23,902 bases of DNA from an uncultured Collinsella sp. (GCA_900544845.1 UQWV01000034.1:1-23902); one strand, 5' to 3'. Shown: positions 13,628 to 21,703, counted from the stretch's first letter. Translations and numbers: made by a program. The notes: generated by a model not told the origin, from the sequence alone.

Positions 13628-14945
13628 TGAACGTGCTCCAAACGTGATGCAGACCGGCGATGAACTTGTCGATGTCGGCCTTGTCGTTGTAGAAGGCCAC
13701 GCTGGCGCGGCAGCAGGCAAGGTTCTCGACGCCCAGCCAGGTGAGCAGCGGCTGCGCGCAGTGGTGGCCGGCGCGGATGCAGACGCCGTCCATGTCCATG
13801 ATGCTCGCGACGTCGTGCGGATGGATGCCCTTGACGTTAAAGCTCACAACGCCGTGGTGGTTGTCCCAATAGATGGAGCCGATGATCTGGACAAAGTCGA
13901 GCTGCATGAGTTCGCCCATCAGATAGTGGACGAGTGCCTGCTCGCGGGCCTGGATGTTCTCGTAGCCCACCGTGTTGACCAGGTAATCAAGGGCGGCGCC
14001 CGTGGCGAAGATGCCGGCGGCGTCCTGCGTGCCGGCTTCGAATTTCTCGGGGACGGGTGCCCAGACGGCGTCCTGCTCGGTGACAGAGTCGATCATCTCG
14101 CCACCGGTGAGCATGGGCGGCATGGCGTTCAGCAGGTCCATCTTGCCCCACAGCACGCCGATGCCCATAGGGCCCATGGCCTTGTGTGCGCTAAAGGCAA
14201 AGAAGTCGGCTCCCAGGTCGGCCACATCGACCGGCATGTGCGGCAGCGACTGCGCACCGTCGACGACCAGATAGCCGCCGTACTTGTGGACGAGCTTGCC
14301 GAGGTTCTTGACCGGGTTCTCGACGCCCAGCACGTTAGAAACCTGACCCACGGCCAGAATCTTGGTCTTGGGACCAACCTTGGCAAGAACCTCCTCGGTG
14401 GTGAGCTGGCCGGTCTTGGTGGGGTAGAGGTAGACGAGCTTGGCGTCGGTTTCGCGGCAGACCTGCTGCCACGGGATTAGGTTGGAGTGGTGCTCCATGA
14501 TGGTGATGACGACCTCGTCACCGGGCTCGAGCACCGTGGGTGCAAAGCTCTTGGCGACCAGGTTGAGCGACTCGCTCGTGTTGCGGGTGAAGACGACCTC
14601 GTTGGCCTGGGCGGCGCCGATGAGGTCGGCGATCTGCTGGCGGACCTTCGCGATGGCGTCGGTGGCCTCGACGGACAGCGAGTACAGGCCGCGCAGGGGG
14701 TTGGCGTTCATGCGCTGATAGAAGTCACGCTCGGCGTCGAGCACACAGGCAGGGCGCTGCGCGGTGGCGGCACTATCGAGGAAGGCGATCTCGGGGTGCT
14801 GCTGGAAAAGCGGGAACTGCGCCTTATAGGGATTGGTCTCGATGTCGACGGTAGGCCAGCCGCGCGAGGCCTCGTCGCTGGCGTCGAGCTCCATAGGCTC
14901 CGGTGCGGTACAGGTATCGCATTTAACGTGCTCGGTGTCGATCAT
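13620..14945 (-). CDS. sufS: SufS group II cysteine desulfurase
   Basis: A 441-residue PLP enzyme that takes sulfur from L-cysteine for Fe-S cluster assembly. Landmarks are the group II-type start LDSAATAQRP (56-65), EHHSN (151-155), D229 and Q232 in VVDGAQSLPH, PLP lysine K255 in SAHKAMGPMGIG and the persulfide cysteine C396 in RAGHHCAQPLL, the group II (SufS) signature. It is about 30 residues longer than typical SufS; the extra N-terminus contains the pair C9 and C12 (KCDTC). The ATG overlaps the sufD stop as ATGA. Confidence 0.97.
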   Translation of the reverse strand: MIDTEHVKCDTCTAPEPMELDASDEASRGWPTVDIETNPYKAQFPLFQQHPEIAFLDSAATAQRPACVLDAERDFYQRMNANPLRGLYSLSVEATDAIAKVRQQIADLIGAAQANEVVFTRNTSESLNLVAKSFAPTVLEPGDEVVITIMEHHSNLIPWQQVCRETDAKLVYLYPTKTGQLTTEEVLAKVGPKTKILAVGQVSNVLGVENPVKNLGKLVHKYGGYLVVDGAQSLPHMPVDVADLGADFFAFSAHKAMGPMGIGVLWGKMDLLNAMPPMLTGGEMIDSVTEQDAVWAPVPEKFEAGTQDAAGIFATGAALDYLVNTVGYENIQAREQALVHYLMGELMQLDFVQIIGSIYWDNHHGVVSFNVKGIHPHDVASIMDMDGVCIRAGHHCAQPLLTWLGVENLACCRASVAFYNDKADIDKFIAGLHHVWSTFNG

Positions 14946-16213
14946 GCGAGCTCCTCTTCAAAGTTGTCGATCAGGTTGTTGCCCATGCGGACGACGGCGG
15001 CGCGGGTGCGCTCGTCGGTGGCGGAAAGCGCGGCGTCCTCCAGCTTGGCGCGGATGAACAGGTCCTCGGCGGCGTTTTGGTCAAGGCCGCGGCAGGCGAG
15101 GTAGAACAGCTGCTCGTCGCGGACGTGACCGATGGTGGCGCCGTGGTTGCCGGCGACGTCGTCCTCGTCGCAGAGAATGACGGGAACGGTCTTGTTGTCG
15201 ACGCCCTTGTTGGCCAAAAGCACCGTCTCGCGCTCGGTGCCGGTTGCACCCTTGCAGCCGTGCACGAGGTCGATGGTGCCACGGTAGACCTTCTTGGACG
15301 TGCCGGTCAGCACGCCGTTGGCGTCGATCTCGCACTCGGTCTTGCGACCGCGGTGGCGCAGCTCGTAGTTAAAGTCGCGCACCTGCTCTCGGGCGCCCAG
15401 GTAGTCAGTATCGATGGTGACCTTGGCGGTATCGCCCAGCAGGTCGCCGGCAAGGCCGGTGGCGCTGGCGCCAGCACCCAGGACGGTGTGCTGCACGTTG
15501 ACGCGCGCGCCCTCGTCCAGGAACAGGCCGGTGTCGTCGAGCGCGATCCAGCTATCGTCGAGCGTCTGCGTGCAGGTCACGTTGACGGTGGCGTACTCGT
15601 GGGCGCACACGCGTAGCACGGAGCCCACGACGCCTTGGCCGGCAACGGGGGAGTCCAGGGCAATAAGCAGATCGAGCGTCGACTGAGGACGGGCGACGAC
15701 GTCGATGGCGGCGATAGCCGCGGCGGCATCGACACCGCTCGCACGCACGGTAACCGTGGCGTGCTTGTATGCGGGCACATCGATGACGACGCGCTTAGTG
15801 GCGTGGTCGGCCAGGTAGGTGTAGGCAGCCTCGCCCATGCCAGTCTCGAAGGCCTCAGCGGGGGAGAGCTCCTCCTCCAGCTTAATGGCACCGGCCTGGT
15901 AGATGGAGGTGGCGGGCACGTCGAGCTCGGTCTCGGGCGTGATGCGGGCGCGGTCGGCGGCATCACCCGGGGCGGAGGCGCGGCGCTCGGGGAAGCGCTC
16001 GGCCATGGCATCCATGGCGGCGTCGAAGGCGTCGGCCGTGCCAGCAAACTGCTCTTCCAATCTATCAACCTCAACGGCCTCGGCGGGAGCGGCGGAAAGC
16101 TCGTCCGAAAGCTCGAGCTTGGTCTGGTTCATCTTGAGCCAGCCCCAAGTGGCGGCCGGCATAGCGTTGACCTGCTCGAGCGTGGTAGCAGCGGTGTTCG
16201 TGGTCTGTTTCAT
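14942..16213 (-). CDS. sufD: SufD, Fe-S scaffold complex subunit
   Basis: A 423-residue SufD, partner of SufB in the SufBC2D scaffold. The C-terminal part has the family pattern: LLANKGVDNKTVPVILCDED, then NHGATIGHVRDEQLFYLACR with H357 in the place of the functionally important SufD histidine. The N-terminal third is Ala/Glu-rich and less conserved. The start codon shares one base with the sufB stop (TAATG), so ATG 16213 is the clear choice even though the frame stays open further upstream. An early MNQTKLEL is an alternative start but fits the overlap less well. Confidence 0.94.
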   Translation of the reverse strand: MKQTTNTAATTLEQVNAMPAATWGWLKMNQTKLELSDELSAAPAEAVEVDRLEEQFAGTADAFDAAMDAMAERFPERRASAPGDAADRARITPETELDVPATSIYQAGAIKLEEELSPAEAFETGMGEAAYTYLADHATKRVVIDVPAYKHATVTVRASGVDAAAAIAAIDVVARPQSTLDLLIALDSPVAGQGVVGSVLRVCAHEYATVNVTCTQTLDDSWIALDDTGLFLDEGARVNVQHTVLGAGASATGLAGDLLGDTAKVTIDTDYLGAREQVRDFNYELRHRGRKTECEIDANGVLTGTSKKVYRGTIDLVHGCKGATGTERETVLLANKGVDNKTVPVILCDEDDVAGNHGATIGHVRDEQLFYLACRGLDQNAAEDLFIRAKLEDAALSATDERTRAAVVRMGNNLIDNFEEELA

Positions 16214-17625
16214 TATCCGATCGCTCCTTCCATCTCGAGCTTGATCAGGTTGTTCATCTCGACGGCGTACTCCAGCGGCAGTTCCTTGGAGACCGGGTTG
16301 GCAAAGCCGTTGACGATCATGGTGCGGGCCTCCTCCTCGGAGATACCGCGGCTCATCAGGTAGAACACCTTGTCGTCGCCGATGCGGCCGATAGTAGCCT
16401 CGTGGCCGATGTCGACGTTCTTGGCGCGGATGTCCATGGCCGGGATGGTGTCGGAGCGGCTCTGGTCGTCGAGCATCAGTGACTGGCAGCTCACGGTTGC
16501 CTTGGAACCCTCGGCCTTGGGCGTGGCCACGATGGAGCTGCGGAAGGTCTGGATGCCGCCGCTCTTGGAGATGCCCTTGGTCTCGACGGTCGCCGAGGTC
16601 TCGGGGGCGTTGAGCACGACCTTGCAACCGGTGTCGAGGTTCTGCCCGGCGCCGGCAAAGGTGATGCCGGTAAAGCTCGATCGGGCGCGGCGGCCGTTGA
16701 GCACGCTCATGGGGTAGAGGTAGCCCACGTGGCTGCCGAAGGAGCCGCTGATCCATTCGATGTCGCCGTCCTCGTCCACGCGCGCACGCTTGGTGTTGAG
16801 GTTGTACATGTTCTTGGACCAGTTCTCGATGGTCGAGTAGCGCAGGTGCGCACGCTTGCCCACAAAGAGCTCCACAGCGCCGGCGTGGAGGTTGGCCACG
16901 TTGTACTTGGGCGCGGAGCAGCCCTCAATGAAGTGCAGGTCGGCATCGTCCTCGACGATGATGAGCGTGTGCTCAAACTGGCCGGCACCCTTGGCGTTGA
17001 GGCGGAAGTAGCTCTGCAGCGGGAAATCGAGCTTGGTGCCCTTGGGCACGTAGACAAACGAGCCGCCCGACCATACGGCGCCGTGCAGAGCCGCAAACTT
17101 GTGGTCGGTGGGCGGGATGAGCGTCATAAACTTCTCGTGGATGAGCGGCTCCCACTGTGGATCGTGCAAGGCTTCTTCAATACCGGAGTAGACGATGCCC
17201 ATCTTGGACGCCGTGTCCTGCATGTTGTGGTAGACCAGCTCGGAGTCGTACTGCGCGCCGACGCCTGCCAGGTAGCTGCGCTCGGCGTCGGGGATGCCCA
17301 AGCGCTCAAAGGTGTTCTTGATGTCGTCGGGCACCGACTCCCAGTCGTGCTTTTGGTCGGTGTTGGGCTTGACGTAGGTGACGATGTTGTCCATGTCCAG
17401 GCCCTTGATGGAGGGGCCCCATGTCGGGTCGGGAAAACGATTGAAAATCTCGAGGGACTTGAGGCGCAGGTCGAGCATCCACCGCGGCTCGTCCTTCTTG
17501 GCGCTGATCTCGCGCACGATGTCGGGCGTGATGCCGGCGTCGAGGCGCTCGAATCCCTCCTCGCCGTAGGTGAAGTCGTAGAGGCTGCGGTCGATGTCCG
17601 CGACCTCGGTGCGGTTCTTGGTCAT
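16213..17625 (-). CDS. sufB: SufB, Fe-S scaffold complex subunit
   Basis: A 470-residue SufB, the subunit on which the nascent cluster is thought to assemble. Typical blocks in order are SLYDFTYGEEGFERLDAGIT, the YLAGVGAQYDSELVYHNMQD segment, AVWSGGSFVYVPKGTKLDFP, EGCSAPKYNVANLHAGAVEL, and near the C-terminus SCQSLMLDDQSRSDTIPAMD (C380) and DIGHEATIGRIGDDKVFYLM (H408, E409) followed by SRGISEEEA. The length is normal for the family. ATG 17625 has AAAGGGG upstream, and 12 nt separate it from sufC. Confidence 0.97.
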   Translation of the reverse strand: MTKNRTEVADIDRSLYDFTYGEEGFERLDAGITPDIVREISAKKDEPRWMLDLRLKSLEIFNRFPDPTWGPSIKGLDMDNIVTYVKPNTDQKHDWESVPDDIKNTFERLGIPDAERSYLAGVGAQYDSELVYHNMQDTASKMGIVYSGIEEALHDPQWEPLIHEKFMTLIPPTDHKFAALHGAVWSGGSFVYVPKGTKLDFPLQSYFRLNAKGAGQFEHTLIIVEDDADLHFIEGCSAPKYNVANLHAGAVELFVGKRAHLRYSTIENWSKNMYNLNTKRARVDEDGDIEWISGSFGSHVGYLYPMSVLNGRRARSSFTGITFAGAGQNLDTGCKVVLNAPETSATVETKGISKSGGIQTFRSSIVATPKAEGSKATVSCQSLMLDDQSRSDTIPAMDIRAKNVDIGHEATIGRIGDDKVFYLMSRGISEEEARTMIVNGFANPVSKELPLEYAVEMNNLIKLEMEGAIG

Positions 17626-17637
17626 TGCGTCGCCCCT

Positions 17638-18438
17638 TTACGCCTGCTGCTCGGCAGCGGCGGCCTCGGCCTGGGCGCGCTGCTCGGCTGCCTCGCGCTC
17701 GAAGGTTTCAAAGCCGTTCTTGTCGATCCAGGGGATGAGCGAGGCGTCGTCCTCGCGCACGATGTGGCCCTTGACCATAACGTGGACGCGGTCGACATCC
17801 AGGTGCTCCAGGATGCGCGTATTGTGCGTGATGATAAGCATGGAACCGTCGCAGCTCTTGCGGTAGGCGTCCATGCCGTGGCTGACGGTGGAAAGCGCGT
17901 CGACGTCCAGGCCCGAGTCGGTCTCGTCGAGGATGGCGAGCTTGGGCTGCAGCAGCAGGAGCTGGAGCATCTCGACCTTCTTCTTCTCGCCGCCCGAGAA
18001 GCCCACGCCCAGCTCGCGGTTGAGATAGGCGGTATCCATGTTGAGCTCGGCCGCGAGCTCCTTCACGCGGCGGCGGAACTCTTTACCCTTCATCTCCAGG
18101 CCGGGGCGGCCGGCGATGCTGGCGCGCAGGAAGCTCGACAGCGGCACGCCCGGGATCTCGACCGGGGCCTGGAAGCTCAGGAACAGGCCGGCGCGCGAGC
18201 GCTTGTCGGTGGTGAGCTCGGTGATGTCCTGGCCGTCAAAGACGATACGGCCGTCGTTGACCGTGTAGACGGGGTCGCCCATGACCAGGTGGCCGAGGGT
18301 GGACTTGCCGGCGCCGTTGGGGCCCATCAGCACGTGGGTCTCGCCGGCGGCGACGTTGAGGTTGACATTGTGGAGGATGGTCTTCTCGTCCACGGAGGCG
18401 GTCAGACCCTCGATGGAAAGCAGCGGATTTGCGCTCAT
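17638..18438 (-). CDS. sufC: SufC, Fe-S assembly ABC-type ATPase
   Basis: A 266-residue cytosolic ABC ATPase that drives the SufBC2D complex. Walker A is GPNGAGKST (39-47), the Q-loop falls at SFQAPVEIPG (89-98), the signature is FSGGEKKK (147-154), Walker B is LAILDETDSGLD (167-178) and the switch histidine is H205 (ITHNTR). A short Ala/Gln/Glu-rich tail (about 249-266) goes beyond most SufC proteins. ATG 18438 follows AGAGGGA. An in-frame ATG at 18468 has no SD and was not used. It is the first gene of the operon; the divergent rrf2-type regulator and operators lie directly upstream. Confidence 0.96.
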   Translation of the reverse strand: MSANPLLSIEGLTASVDEKTILHNVNLNVAAGETHVLMGPNGAGKSTLGHLVMGDPVYTVNDGRIVFDGQDITELTTDKRSRAGLFLSFQAPVEIPGVPLSSFLRASIAGRPGLEMKGKEFRRRVKELAAELNMDTAYLNRELGVGFSGGEKKKVEMLQLLLLQPKLAILDETDSGLDVDALSTVSHGMDAYRKSCDGSMLIITHNTRILEHLDVDRVHVMVKGHIVREDDASLIPWIDKNGFETFEREAAEQRAQAEAAAAEQQA

Positions 18439-18502
18439 GCTGTCCCTCTCTGTATATGGTGTACTCATAGGTGTACTAAACCCTAGGAATCTTCTCGGAA
18501 TA

Positions 18503-18530
18503 AAGTTACTATGGGTTCGGCGTTAGTCAA
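18503..18530 (-). promoter_or_regulatory. Predicted suf operon promoter
   Basis: Read on the minus strand: TTGACT (18525-18530), 16-bp spacer, TAACTT (18503-18508). The start would fall near 18496, giving a leader of about 58 nt. The two 31-bp palindromes lie upstream of this promoter, from about -72 outwards. Confidence 0.45.
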
Positions 18531-18567
18531 GGGAAAACCCGACTAATCCACTCGACTTTTCAAATTC

Positions 18568-18598
18568 TGGGACAAAATAACCTGTTGTGTTTGTCCCA
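18568..18598. promoter_or_regulatory. Operator-like 31-bp palindrome 1 (suf/rrf2)
   Basis: Perfect outer arms TGGGACAA (18568-18575) and TTGTCCCA (18591-18598) surround a partly symmetric core (ATAACC-T-GTTGTG). It lies in the divergent region between sufC and the Rrf2-type regulator gene. Its reverse complement matches palindrome 2 at 27 of 31 positions. Confidence 0.75.
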
Positions 18599-18611
18599 CT
18601 TACTTAAGATT

Positions 18612-18642
18612 TGGGACAAACAAACCTGGTTATGTTGTCCCA
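18612..18642. promoter_or_regulatory. Operator-like 31-bp palindrome 2 (suf/rrf2)
   Basis: Arms TGGGACAA (18612-18619) and TTGTCCCA (18635-18642) with inner AACC/GGTT. It starts 44 bp after palindrome 1, about four helical turns, so both would face the same side of the DNA. It ends 20 nt before the regulator's ATG, where bound protein would block the regulator's own transcription. Confidence 0.75.
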
Positions 18643-18662
18643 GATGCGATGGAAGGGTAGGT

Positions 18663-19094
18663 ATGCTCATTTCTTCTAAGGGCCGCTATGCCCTCCGGCT
18701 GATGATCTATATCGCGGCGCTGGGCGACGCCGAGGGCAAGATTGCCTTGCGCGAGGTTGCCGACCGCGAGCATATCTCGCAAAAGTATTTGGAGCAACTG
18801 GTGCGTCCGCTTATGAAGGCGGGCCTGCTTAAGAGCGTGCGCGGCAAGGGCGGCGGCTACATGATGGCCAAGGATCCGGCCGAGGTGCGTGCTGGCGACA
18901 TCCTGCGCGCTGTCGAGGGCAGCACGGCGCCCGTGGCGTGCGACGGCATCGACAATAGCTGTACCCGTAGCGATTTGTGCTCGACCGTCAAGTTCTGGCG
19001 CGGGCTGGACGACGTGATTGAAAAGTACGTTGACGGCGTGACGTTGGCCGACCTGGCCGCCGTCCCCGAGATCAACTTTGACATTAAGCTGTAG
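18663..19094 (+). CDS. Rrf2-family Fe-S-type transcriptional regulator (IscR/SufR-like)
   Basis: A 143-residue Rrf2 protein. The winged helix-turn-helix covers about 5-70 (MLISSKGRYALRLMIYIAAL start, EHISQKYLEQLVRPLMKAGL, wing KGGGYMMAK). The three cysteines C93, C100 and C106 (VACDGIDNSC, TRSDLC) occupy the cluster-ligand region of IscR, with slightly wider first spacing (6 residues, against 5 in IscR). I see no residue clearly matching the IscR histidine ligand. Its position divergent to sufCBDSU, with paired palindromes between, makes it the likely cluster-sensing regulator of suf and of itself. ATG 18663 follows GGAAGGGTAGG; the frame is open upstream but that part is not Rrf2-like. The gene runs into the toxin-antitoxin pair after 8 nt. 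Confidence 0.93.
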   Translation: MLISSKGRYALRLMIYIAALGDAEGKIALREVADREHISQKYLEQLVRPLMKAGLLKSVRGKGGGYMMAKDPAEVRAGDILRAVEGSTAPVACDGIDNSCTRSDLCSTVKFWRGLDDVIEKYVDGVTLADLAAVPEINFDIKL

Positions 19095-19102
19095 GGGTGC
19101 AA

Positions 19103-19390
19103 ATGGCATCTCTCGACAAGGTGTACAAGCAAATCGAAGTTTTTGCTCGGGAATGTGACGCCGAGAAGGTCGTGTTGTTTGGTTCTCGTGCTCGAGGCGA
19201 CAACTTGCCCAAGAGCGATATTGACATCGCCGTAGCAGGTTGCCGGGATTTCGGCCGTTTCTCATATTTGATCGAGGAACATCTTGATACTCTTTTAGAT
19301 GTAGATGTCGTCAATCTCGACGAGTCCCTATCGCAGCAATTGCTCGATGAGATTGCCAAGGATGGTGTGATTCTGTATGAAAAAATATGA
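19103..19390 (+). CDS. MNT-type nucleotidyltransferase, MntA-like antitoxin
   Basis: A 95-residue minimal nucleotidyltransferase of the HI0073/MntA type. The signature GSRARGDNLPKSDIDIAV places G27-S28 and the metal-binding D39 and D41; a third acidic residue is expected in LLDVDVVNL. In characterised pairs this enzyme neutralises its HEPN partner by adding AMP residues to a tyrosine. ATG 19103 is preferred to the GTG at 19097 because AGGGG lies 5 nt before it. It starts 8 nt after the regulator's stop, and its last 14 bases overlap the HEPN gene. Its GC content is visibly lower than that of the suf genes, which hints at horizontal origin. Confidence 0.88.
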   Translation: MASLDKVYKQIEVFARECDAEKVVLFGSRARGDNLPKSDIDIAVAGCRDFGRFSYLIEEHLDTLLDVDVVNLDESLSQQLLDEIAKDGVILYEKI

Positions 19391-19796
19391 GAACTTTGTT
19401 AGCGCCTTGGCGAATCTTGAGGATGCGCCCAATCAGGATCTCAACAATGATTTTGTTCAGAGTGGATTGATTAATAAGTTCAATCTTCAATTTGAACTGA
19501 GCTGGAAGCTCCTTAAGCGTCTGCTCGAGTATGAGGGCGCCACGCTTGCCGCGTCGGGGTCTCCTCGTGCCATCTTGAAGGAGTCCTACCGATTCTACGA
19601 CTTTATTGATGAGGCAGCCTGGCTGGATATGCTCAGAGACCGCAATACGAACGTCCATATCTACGACAACAAGCTCGCTCAAGATTTGATTCAGCGCATC
19701 TTGAACGTCTATATTCCCGCTTTCTGTCAGTTGAGAGACGGGCTGACGAAACGTTACGGCGAGCTTCTGTTGGCGCCCGACGACCAGTTTGTCTAA
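19377..19796 (+). CDS. HEPN-domain protein, HepT/HI0074-like toxin
   Basis: A 139-residue, mainly helical HEPN protein of the family annotated as nucleotidyltransferase substrate-binding (HI0074). The RNase motif Rx4HxY is intact: R89-NTNV-H94-I-Y96. The tyrosine is the residue AMPylated by MntA in studied systems. Together with the overlapping MNT gene it forms a plausible type VII-style toxin-antitoxin module, antitoxin gene first. ATG 19377 lies inside the antitoxin gene; an AAGGA about 14 nt upstream is the nearest SD, so translation may be coupled. Low GC and AT-rich codons match its partner. Confidence 0.87.
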   Translation: MKKYENFVSALANLEDAPNQDLNNDFVQSGLINKFNLQFELSWKLLKRLLEYEGATLAASGSPRAILKESYRFYDFIDEAAWLDMLRDRNTNVHIYDNKLAQDLIQRILNVYIPAFCQLRDGLTKRYGELLLAPDDQFV

Positions 19797-19838
19797 TTCC
19801 TTAAGATTTCGCGGAGGGTTGTTGCCGTTTACCGAGGG

Positions 19839-19854
19839 GTTGTTGTGCAACAAC
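19839..19854. promoter_or_regulatory. Inverted repeat upstream of the surface-protein gene
   Basis: GTTGTTG-TG-CAACAAC, perfect 7-bp arms, lies 70 nt before the surface-protein ATG in an otherwise featureless 128-bp gap. The 12 bases TTGTTGTGCAAC recur exactly at 21769-21780, just after the terminator of the same gene. It could be an operator or a recombination site; the evidence is symmetry and recurrence only. Confidence 0.4.
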
Positions 19855-19924
19855 GGGCGAGCTGCAATACTTATTTCTATCTTTGCAAACTGCACTTTAA
19901 CTATACCAATGCAGGGAGGATCTT

Positions 19925-21703
19925 ATGCAGCCCAAGCATTCTGCTATTGTCGCGGGCCTGACGCTGGCGCTTTCGTTTGGCGCCGTTACCGCGCCCGCGC
20001 CCGCCGCTGCCGAGGAGCCCACGCCGGGCGTTGCCTCGGATGCCACCGATATCGATAAGGGCCTTTACACCCAGCAGTCCTTCTCGGGCGTGCTGAGGTC
20101 GGTCCAGGGCGTTTCGTTTGTCAACGTGACTCCCGAGATAAAGTACTTTACCAAGTACGAGAGCCATGGCAACTACAACCAGGGCTTTTCGTACGGTGAC
20201 GGCTATAACGCGCTGGGTTATTACCAGTTCGACCGTCGTTGGTCGCTCATTCCGTTTATGAAGCAGGCCTACAACTACAACCCCGAAAAATACAGCATGC
20301 TCAAGGATGCGATTGATCGCGGCGGCGAGATTTCCAACGCGAGGAATGCCATGTACGAGAACGGCCAACTTACCGAGCTGGGCCGTATTGCGCAGGAGGC
20401 CTTCCAGGGCGCTTATAACACCGATCCTGTCGAGTTCTCGGCGCTTCAGGACGCTTATGCGTACAACTCGTACTATGCGGTGACCGAGGCGTGGCTCAAG
20501 AGCGCTCTTGGCATTGACATCTCCGGCCGCGCCGATTGCGTCAAGGGCATGGTGTGGAGCATCACCAACATGTGCGGCACCGGTGGTTGCAGGGATTTCT
20601 TCCGTTGGGCAAATCTTTCCAACGATATGTCCGACCGCGAGTTTGTGACGGCGCTCTCCAATAGCGTGGTCAACAACGTGGCGACCAAGTATTCGAGCCA
20701 GCCCCAGTATCATGAAGGCTGGAAGAACCGCTACTGCAACGAGCTAAAGGACTGCTTGGTTTATATCGCTGAGGACGAGGCTGCCGCCGCGACGCCCGTG
20801 CAGCCCGAGCCCACACCGGCGCCCTCGCCGACACCTGATTCGAATGACGACTCGAGTGACGATGCCAACGATGACAGGATGGATGCGCCCTCGACCGATG
20901 CTGACGGTAATGGCTCTGCTGGTGGCACTACCAACGACGGCTCTACCTCGAACGGCTCCAATTCGAACGGCTCTGCTGCGGGCGATTCGTCTTCAAGCTC
21001 TGCCGGCAATACGGACAGCGACGCTTCTGGTTCGACCGACGCTGACACCTCTAACTCATCCACCGGCTCGAGCGATTCGTTCGTTGACACCGGCTCTAAC
21101 AACGGCTCCGGCTCTGACGCAACCCCTGATTCCGATGCTTCCAAGGACGACTCGAATAAAGCGCCGGACGCTCCCGTTGCTTCGCCGGACAAGAAGCCTT
21201 CTTTCTCCGAGCAGCTTGGTTCTACGCTGGGTTCTTCGCTGATGGCTGGCGTCAATAACGGCTCGGCCCAGAACAAGGACAACTCTGATCAGGTTTCCAC
21301 GGAAAAGACCGAGGCCGCAAAGGGCGACTCCAAGGACAAGGCTTCCGAGAAGACCGAATCTGATAAGGGTTCTAGCTCTGAGGAGAAGGACGACAAATCT
21401 GCTCAGAAGAAGGACGAGAGCAAGACCGAGGGCGAAAAGAAACAGCCCGAAGACGACGACAAGAGCGGTGCTGACAACCAGGCCCAAGAGCAAAATGACT
21501 CCAAGACGGTGACCACTACAACCACGACGACTACAACGACCAAGTCATCTGGCGGTAACATGCCCAAGACGGGCGACCTTATCGTTATGGCGAGCCTTGC
21601 CAGTGCAAGCTTGGCCACACTGGGCGCTACGTCTATCGTAAGTGGTAAGCATAAGCTCGATCAGCAGAAGAAAGCTTCTGGGGAGGACGGCTCGGAGGAG
21701 TAG
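19925..21703 (+). CDS. Secreted MPKTG-anchored surface protein, possible lysozyme-like domain
   Basis: A 592-residue cell-wall protein. Residues 1-29 are a Sec signal peptide (HSAIVAGLTLALSFG core, AAA cleavage region). Residues about 50-285 form a folded domain with five cysteines (C in RADC, NMCGTGGC, RYCNELKDC) and the pattern YES-HGNYNQ...GYYQFD, reminiscent of lysozyme/transglycosylase folds with E79 as the would-be catalytic Glu; this is a suggestion, not a family match. A Pro-rich linker is followed by a long Ser/Asp/Asn/Gly stretch (about 305-420), a Lys/Glu/Asp-rich stretch (about 450-520), ten threonines in a row and NMPKTGD (sortase motif 546-550), a hydrophobic helix and a basic-then-acidic tail longer than usual. 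ATG 19925 follows GGGAGGA. It is monocistronic, with a terminator after it. Confidence 0.88.
   Translation: MQPKHSAIVAGLTLALSFGAVTAPAPAAAEEPTPGVASDATDIDKGLYTQQSFSGVLRSVQGVSFVNVTPEIKYFTKYESHGNYNQGFSYGDGYNALGYYQFDRRWSLIPFMKQAYNYNPEKYSMLKDAIDRGGEISNARNAMYENGQLTELGRIAQEAFQGAYNTDPVEFSALQDAYAYNSYYAVTEAWLKSALGIDISGRADCVKGMVWSITNMCGTGGCRDFFRWANLSNDMSDREFVTALSNSVVNNVATKYSSQPQYHEGWKNRYCNELKDCLVYIAEDEAAAATPVQPEPTPAPSPTPDSNDDSSDDANDDRMDAPSTDADGNGSAGGTTNDGSTSNGSNSNGSAAGDSSSSSAGNTDSDASGSTDADTSNSSTGSSDSFVDTGSNNGSGSDATPDSDASKDDSNKAPDAPVASPDKKPSFSEQLGSTLGSSLMAGVNNGSAQNKDNSDQVSTEKTEAAKGDSKDKASEKTESDKGSSSEEKDDKSAQKKDESKTEGEKKQPEDDDKSGADNQAQEQNDSKTVTTTTTTTTTTKSSGGNMPKTGDLIVMASLASASLATLGATSIVSGKHKLDQQKKASGEDGSEE

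Noticed and set aside
16729..18486. 585-codon open frame on the plus strand
   Set aside because: Opposite strand of sufB and sufC.
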